Positions 60,541 to 64,000 of a stretch of 64,000 nucleotides of DNA are shown here, piece after piece. The stretch is taken from contig JADJQY010000001.1 of the NCBI GenBank assembly GCA_016712505.1, positions 806,001 through 870,000 of the forward strand, written 5' to 3'. The stretch is from Candidatus Eiseniibacteriota bacterium. GTDB taxonomy: Bacteria > Eisenbacteria > RBG-16-71-46 > CAIMUX01. A program made the translations under genes and the position numbers. Numbering within the stretch: position 1 is the stretch's first letter; the number at the start of each line of letters is the position of its first letter. The notes below the pieces were generated by a model. That model saw only the letters and a list, made by a program, of their open reading frames with translations, did no database searches and was not told the DNA's origin.

Positions 60541-62159
60541 GTCTCCTCCTTCGCATCCTTGGCCGCGATGACACGCGGCAGGAGCAGTCTCACGGTTGTT
60601 CCTTGCATCGGGGTCGATTCCAGGGTGATCGATCCGCCATGGCGGGTGACGATCCCGTAGACGACCGCCAGTCCCAGCCCGTTGGAGGAACTCGATTCCT
60701 TGGTGGTGAAGAACGGGTCGAACGCGTGGGCCAGGGTTTCCGCGTCCATGCCCACGCCGTTGTCCCGGATCCGGATCTCGACTCGGTCGTCGCACGGCCG
60801 GGCGGTGATCTCCAGGGCGCCCCCTTCCCGGGTCGCCTCCAGCGCATTGATCAAGATCGCGACCATCGCCTGCTGGATCTGCGCCCCGTCGCACTCCAGC
60901 GAGGCGACTTCGGGCGCGATCTCCAGGTTGAGTTCGACGCTCTGCAGATCAATCTGGTGCTGCACCAGGCGGATCGAGCGGCGGATGATGTCGTCGATCG
61001 ACTGCGCGCTGACGCGGAGCGGAGACGAGCGCGAGAACTGCAGAAGGTTGCGCACGATGTCGCCCAGCCGCCCCGCCTCGTTCGCGATCGTTCCGAGGAT
61101 CTCTGGGGTGTCATCGAGGGCGCCGGTCGGAGGTGCGCTCGCTTCCCGCGCTCGCGCCAGTCTCCGCTGCAGCAAGACCGCGTAGGTCTTGATCCCCGCC
61201 AGCGGATTGTTGATCTCGTGGGCCACGATCGCGGCCAGCTTGCCGATCGAGGCCATCCGCTCGACCCGGATGACATGCTCGTGAGCCCGCTCCAGCTCGG
61301 CCGTCTTGTCGTGAACGCGCTGCTCCAGAGTGCGGCCCCAGGCGGTAAGTTCCCCCCTGGCCTCTCGGAGTTCGCGGGTCATGACATTGAACGAGGTGGC
61401 AAACTCGCCCAGCTCGTCGGTCGTGGTAACCGGGATCTCGTGATCGAGGTCGCCGTGGGTGATCCGTCGGGTCATCTCTCGCAGTTTGCCGATCGGTCGG
61501 AGGACAAAGATCTCGAGCAGGCCGATGCTGAGCAGAAGCACCACGGAGAGGGAGATGAGGAGCCAGATGAGCAGGCTGCGGGTCATCGCCGCGGCCTGGG
61601 CGTCCAGCTCGGCGAGCGACATCTGGGTGTCGAGCACCCCGAGCACCTGTTGCTCCGGCGGGTGAGCGTGGCAGGCGGCGTTGGAGCAGGCCGGTTCGTT
61701 GTGGATCGGCTGGATCAGGGCGAGGATGCGGGTTCCGTCGCCGGCGCGCAGGTACCGGGAGCGGGCCGACTCGGGCAGAACGGAACGGATGCCGTTGTCT
61801 TCGTGGCAGCCGATGCAGGCCTCGGCCGCGCGGTCGACGACCCGACCCACCTCGAGGGAATCGGTGGAGTAGGAGATCTGTCCGTCGGAGTTGAAGATGC
61901 GGATCTTGGTCAGTCCGGGCTCGGAGCCGATGGTGCGGATCATGGCGTAGAGACCCGCAACATCGTTCTTCAACATCAGGTCGTGCGCGGACCGGCGAAT
62001 GACGTCACTGATCCGCGCAGCACTTTGCAGGAGCCCTGCTTCTAGATGCGACCTTTGGATGCGGAGATGAACGAGTCCGAGCCCACCGAGGGTGATGAGG
62101 AGCCCGAGGCAGAGGCCACCGGCGAGTTTCCCGGCCAAACCCAACGCACGCGCTGGCAT
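60516..62159 (-). CDS. Histidine kinase with two c-type heme motifs in the sensor domain
   Basis: Sensor kinase of 547 aa. Helix about 13-31, then a periplasmic domain with CIGCH (Cys115-Cys118-His119) and CSNAACH (Cys158, four residues, Cys163-His164), a second helix (196-218), HAMP (219-272), a coiled coil and a HisKA core (VAHEINNPLAGIKT near 315, then NALEATREGG, DNGVGMDAE and GLGLAVVYGI). The two Cys-His motifs suggest covalent hemes that sense redox state, O2, NO or electron flow outside the membrane. GGAG lies 7 nt before the start. Its partner regulator follows with overlap; upstream are HybB/HybA-like redox genes. Confidence 0.92.
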
Positions 62160-63319
62160 GGTACATCTCCAACGACTGTGCTCGTCGCCAAGGGCCGGGA
62201 AGCGCGAGCACTGTGGACTTCTTCAGCAAACACCGGCAGGTGCCGAACCGCAAGTCCGAAGATTGCGAAGCCCGCCCCGACCAGCGAAATGGTCACCGCA
62301 AGCTCCATCCACGAAGGGAAGTATCGGACGCCCGACGAGGCTTGAAGACCGGTGATTCCCACGTTCAGCCGGTTGAGAACGAATCCGAGTACAATCAAGG
62401 TGCTGGCGGTGAACAGCCCGCCGGGGTTCTTGCGGATCCGCGGAATGGCCAGCATCAGGACCGGGGCTGCGATGCCGAGGGCGATCTCCAGGATGAAGAG
62501 CCGCCCTTCCTCGGTGCCGAATCCGATGAACTGGAGGGCGTCGCGCGACTGGAGGTCGAGGAACCGGAGCTCGGCATAGAGCACCAGCGCCACCAGCGCC
62601 ACCCGGCCGAGGTCCACCAGGACCGGCAGGTCGATCTCGTGCTTGAAGGCCCGGCGGCTCAAGAACGACTCGAAGATCACCATCGAGCAGCCGACCGCGA
62701 TCGAGGAGAGGAAGAAGAAGACCGGGAGCCACGGGCTGTACCAGAGCGGGTGGAGCTTTCCCGGGGTGATCAGAAACAGGCTGCCGAGCGACGACTGGTG
62801 CAGGGTGGAGAGGATCACACCCATGATCACGACCACCGGGGTGATCTGCTTTACCGCCCTCAGGACCTTGGTCCAGCCGAGCTTCTCCCACAACATCGGA
62901 CTGAACTCGAGGCCGAGCACCATGGTGTAGAGCATGACGCACCAGGCGACCTCGAACATCACCGAGTGAGGATTCCACATGACCAGCGGATGCCAGATGT
63001 TCCACGGCTTCCCCAGGTCGAAGAACAGCGCGAAGACCACCAGGAGGTAGCCGAGAAACGCGGTAAGGACCGCCGGCCGGACCACCGACTTGAATCGCTC
63101 GATGCGGAAGATGTGCACCGCTGCGGTCAGGGTGAAGCCTCCAGCCGCCAGGCCGACGCCGCAGAGGATGTCGAACCCGATCCAGATGCCCCAGGGGAAC
63201 TGATCACTCAGGTTGGTCGAGGCGCCCAGGCCGCGAGTGAAGCGGACGATGGTCGCGAAGAGACCCGAGGCGAGGATCAAGCCCAGCACGATCCTCCAGA
63301 AACCGAAGCGCACTTTCAT
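62042..63319 (-). CDS. HybB/NrfD-type membrane quinone-reactive subunit
   Basis: Integral membrane protein of 425 aa with about ten helices, of the HybB/NrfD family that exchanges electrons with quinones. Seen: FPWGIWIGFDILCGVGLAAG near the N-terminus, LFFDLGKPWNIWHPL, HQSSLGSLFLITPGKLHPLW and LVLGFVLNRLNVGITG. The start has GGGAGGGA upstream and overlaps the stop of the iron-sulphur subunit (ATGA). The family usually ends shortly after LAVRHLPVF; here an extra Arg/Ser-rich tail runs 118 nt into the kinase gene, which is unusual and may reflect a small indel near 62230. Confidence 0.9.
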   Translation of the reverse strand: MKVRFGFWRIVLGLILASGLFATIVRFTRGLGASTNLSDQFPWGIWIGFDILCGVGLAAGGFTLTAAVHIFRIERFKSVVRPAVLTAFLGYLLVVFALFFDLGKPWNIWHPLVMWNPHSVMFEVAWCVMLYTMVLGLEFSPMLWEKLGWTKVLRAVKQITPVVVIMGVILSTLHQSSLGSLFLITPGKLHPLWYSPWLPVFFFLSSIAVGCSMVIFESFLSRRAFKHEIDLPVLVDLGRVALVALVLYAELRFLDLQSRDALQFIGFGTEEGRLFILEIALGIAAPVLMLAIPRIRKNPGGLFTASTLIVLGFVLNRLNVGITGLQASSGVRYFPSWMELAVTISLVGAGFAIFGLAVRHLPVFAEEVHSARASRPLATSTVVGDVPCQRVRWVWPGNSPVASASGSSSPSVGSDSFISASKGRI

Positions 63320-64000
63320 GACTCCCTCCCCGCACTGGTGGTCGACTCGGGCTCCGACTGCGGCGCGGGCGGCGTGCTGCCGTCCGCGGCCAGGGTCATC
63401 CGACGGTGGATCACCCACCAGGTGCCCGCCAGGGCCGTGCCCCACATCATGCTGATGGAAGGAATCTTGGACAGGACCTTGAACGTCAGGCCGGGCAGCG
63501 ACTCCTCCGGGATCCCGACCGGCAGACCGAGCTGCTCGAACGGCACGTCCGAGAGATAGAGCATCGAGGTTCCGCCGGCCTCGTGCTCCCCGTAGACGGT
63601 CGGCACGTAGAGGTCGGGTTGCTCCTGGATGCGGCGATGCGCCTCCGCCAGCAGCTCATCGCGATCGCCGAAGACGGTCGCTTCGGCCGGGCAGGCCGCG
63701 GCGCAAGCCGGTTGCTCCCCCTTTACCAGGCGTCCGGCGCAGAAGGAGCATTTGCGCACCTGCGGCGCCCGCTTGTCCCACTGATAGGTCGGCACGCTGA
63801 ACGGGCAGGCGACCATGCAGTAGCGGCAGCCCATGCACTTGTCCGCGGAGTAGACCACCGGCCCTTCGGCCGTCTTCTGGAGCGCCCCCACCGGGCAGAC
63901 GCTGGCGCAGGCCGGCTCTTCGCAGTGCATGCATTGACGGCGCACGTACCGCTCTCCGTCCTCGACCTGAACCGCCTTCACGTAGTTGAACTGATCCTGA
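63316..64000 (-). CDS. HybA-like 4Fe-4S ferredoxin subunit (N-terminus off the window)
   Basis: C-terminal 228 residues of an electron-transfer subunit. Cys clusters CMHCEEPACASVCP, CMGCRYCMVACP and CSFCAGRLVKGEQPACAAAC belong to the usual set of four [4Fe-4S] sites; the first part and any Tat signal lie beyond the right edge. A C-terminal helix (MMWGTALAGTWWVIHRR) anchors it, as in HybA. Coupled by overlap to the HybB-like gene. The catalytic subunits (hydrogenase or another molybdenum/heme enzyme) are expected upstream, outside the window, so the substrate is undetermined. Confidence 0.9.
   Translation of the reverse strand, partial: QDQFNYVKAVQVEDGERYVRRQCMHCEEPACASVCPVGALQKTAEGPVVYSADKCMGCRYCMVACPFSVPTYQWDKRAPQVRKCSFCAGRLVKGEQPACAAACPAEATVFGDRDELLAEAHRRIQEQPDLYVPTVYGEHEAGGTSMLYLSDVPFEQLGLPVGIPEESLPGLTFKVLSKIPSISMMWGTALAGTWWVIHRRMTLAADGSTPPAPQSEPESTTSAGRES

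Overview
This 64-kb window is high-GC DNA from a Gram-negative bacterium. Several secreted proteins end in a FlgD-like C-terminal module with a WDGRD-type core, many c-type multiheme cytochromes are present, and there is an outer-membrane barrel next to lipoproteins. Together these suggest an uncultivated lineage of the FCB kind (Eisenbacteria, Latescibacteria and relatives). That placement is an inference from gene content. No rRNA, tRNA or CRISPR array was found.

Layout. (1) 1-9.0 kb, minus strand: a near-complete type I-G (formerly I-U) CRISPR-Cas operon in the order csb1, csb2, cas3, cas8-like, cas4-cas1 fusion, cas2. cas2 runs off the left edge, so the array probably lies beyond it. (2) 9.5-14.5 kb: a secreted PNGase F-like protein, a membrane proton-pumping pyrophosphatase, and a small DUF3052-type protein flanked by a repeated motif. 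(3) 14.6-21.6 kb, minus strand: an unusual operon containing two copies of a module made of a HExxH zincin without signal peptide plus a ~350-aa partner, followed by an acidic-tailed protein. No function can be assigned. (4) 21.7-35.3 kb: Uup-type ABC-F ATPase, YpfJ-like zinc peptidase, glycine-rich lipoprotein, secreted subtilase, methyltransferase, hybrid histidine kinase, a membrane protein, and a PhoD phosphatase that has lost its middle. (5) 35.6-45.8 kb, plus strand: a probable extracellular electron-transfer operon. It encodes a beta-propeller protein, a six-heme and a six/seven-heme cytochrome, a predicted outer-membrane barrel, three lipoproteins and a very large cytochrome with 42 CxxCH motifs. 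(6) 45.8-58.1 kb: an Old Yellow Enzyme homologue and a secretome region. Two copies of a subtilase plus small secreted protein cassette face each other in inverted orientation, enclosing a DUF362-like protein and another subtilase. (7) 58.5-64 kb, minus strand: an archaemetzincin, an NtrC-type regulator, a histidine kinase with two c-type heme motifs in its sensor domain, and HybB/HybA-like membrane redox subunits, the last cut by the right edge.

Functional links. The cytochrome operon in region 5 and the HybAB-like redox module with its heme-bearing sensor kinase in region 7 both point to respiratory electron transfer through the envelope. The many secreted proteases and the PNGase F-like enzyme suggest degradation of external protein or glycoprotein.

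Sequence quality. At least nine places carry a one-base (or equivalent) reading-frame break, nearly all in G/C homopolymers: csb2, the PNGase-like gene, one zincin, the 42-heme cytochrome (three times), two subtilases and one small secreted protein. Most look like residual long-read errors. The two subtilase breaks lie in C11-C12 tracts at the same place in two paralogues, where real phase variation is a serious alternative.
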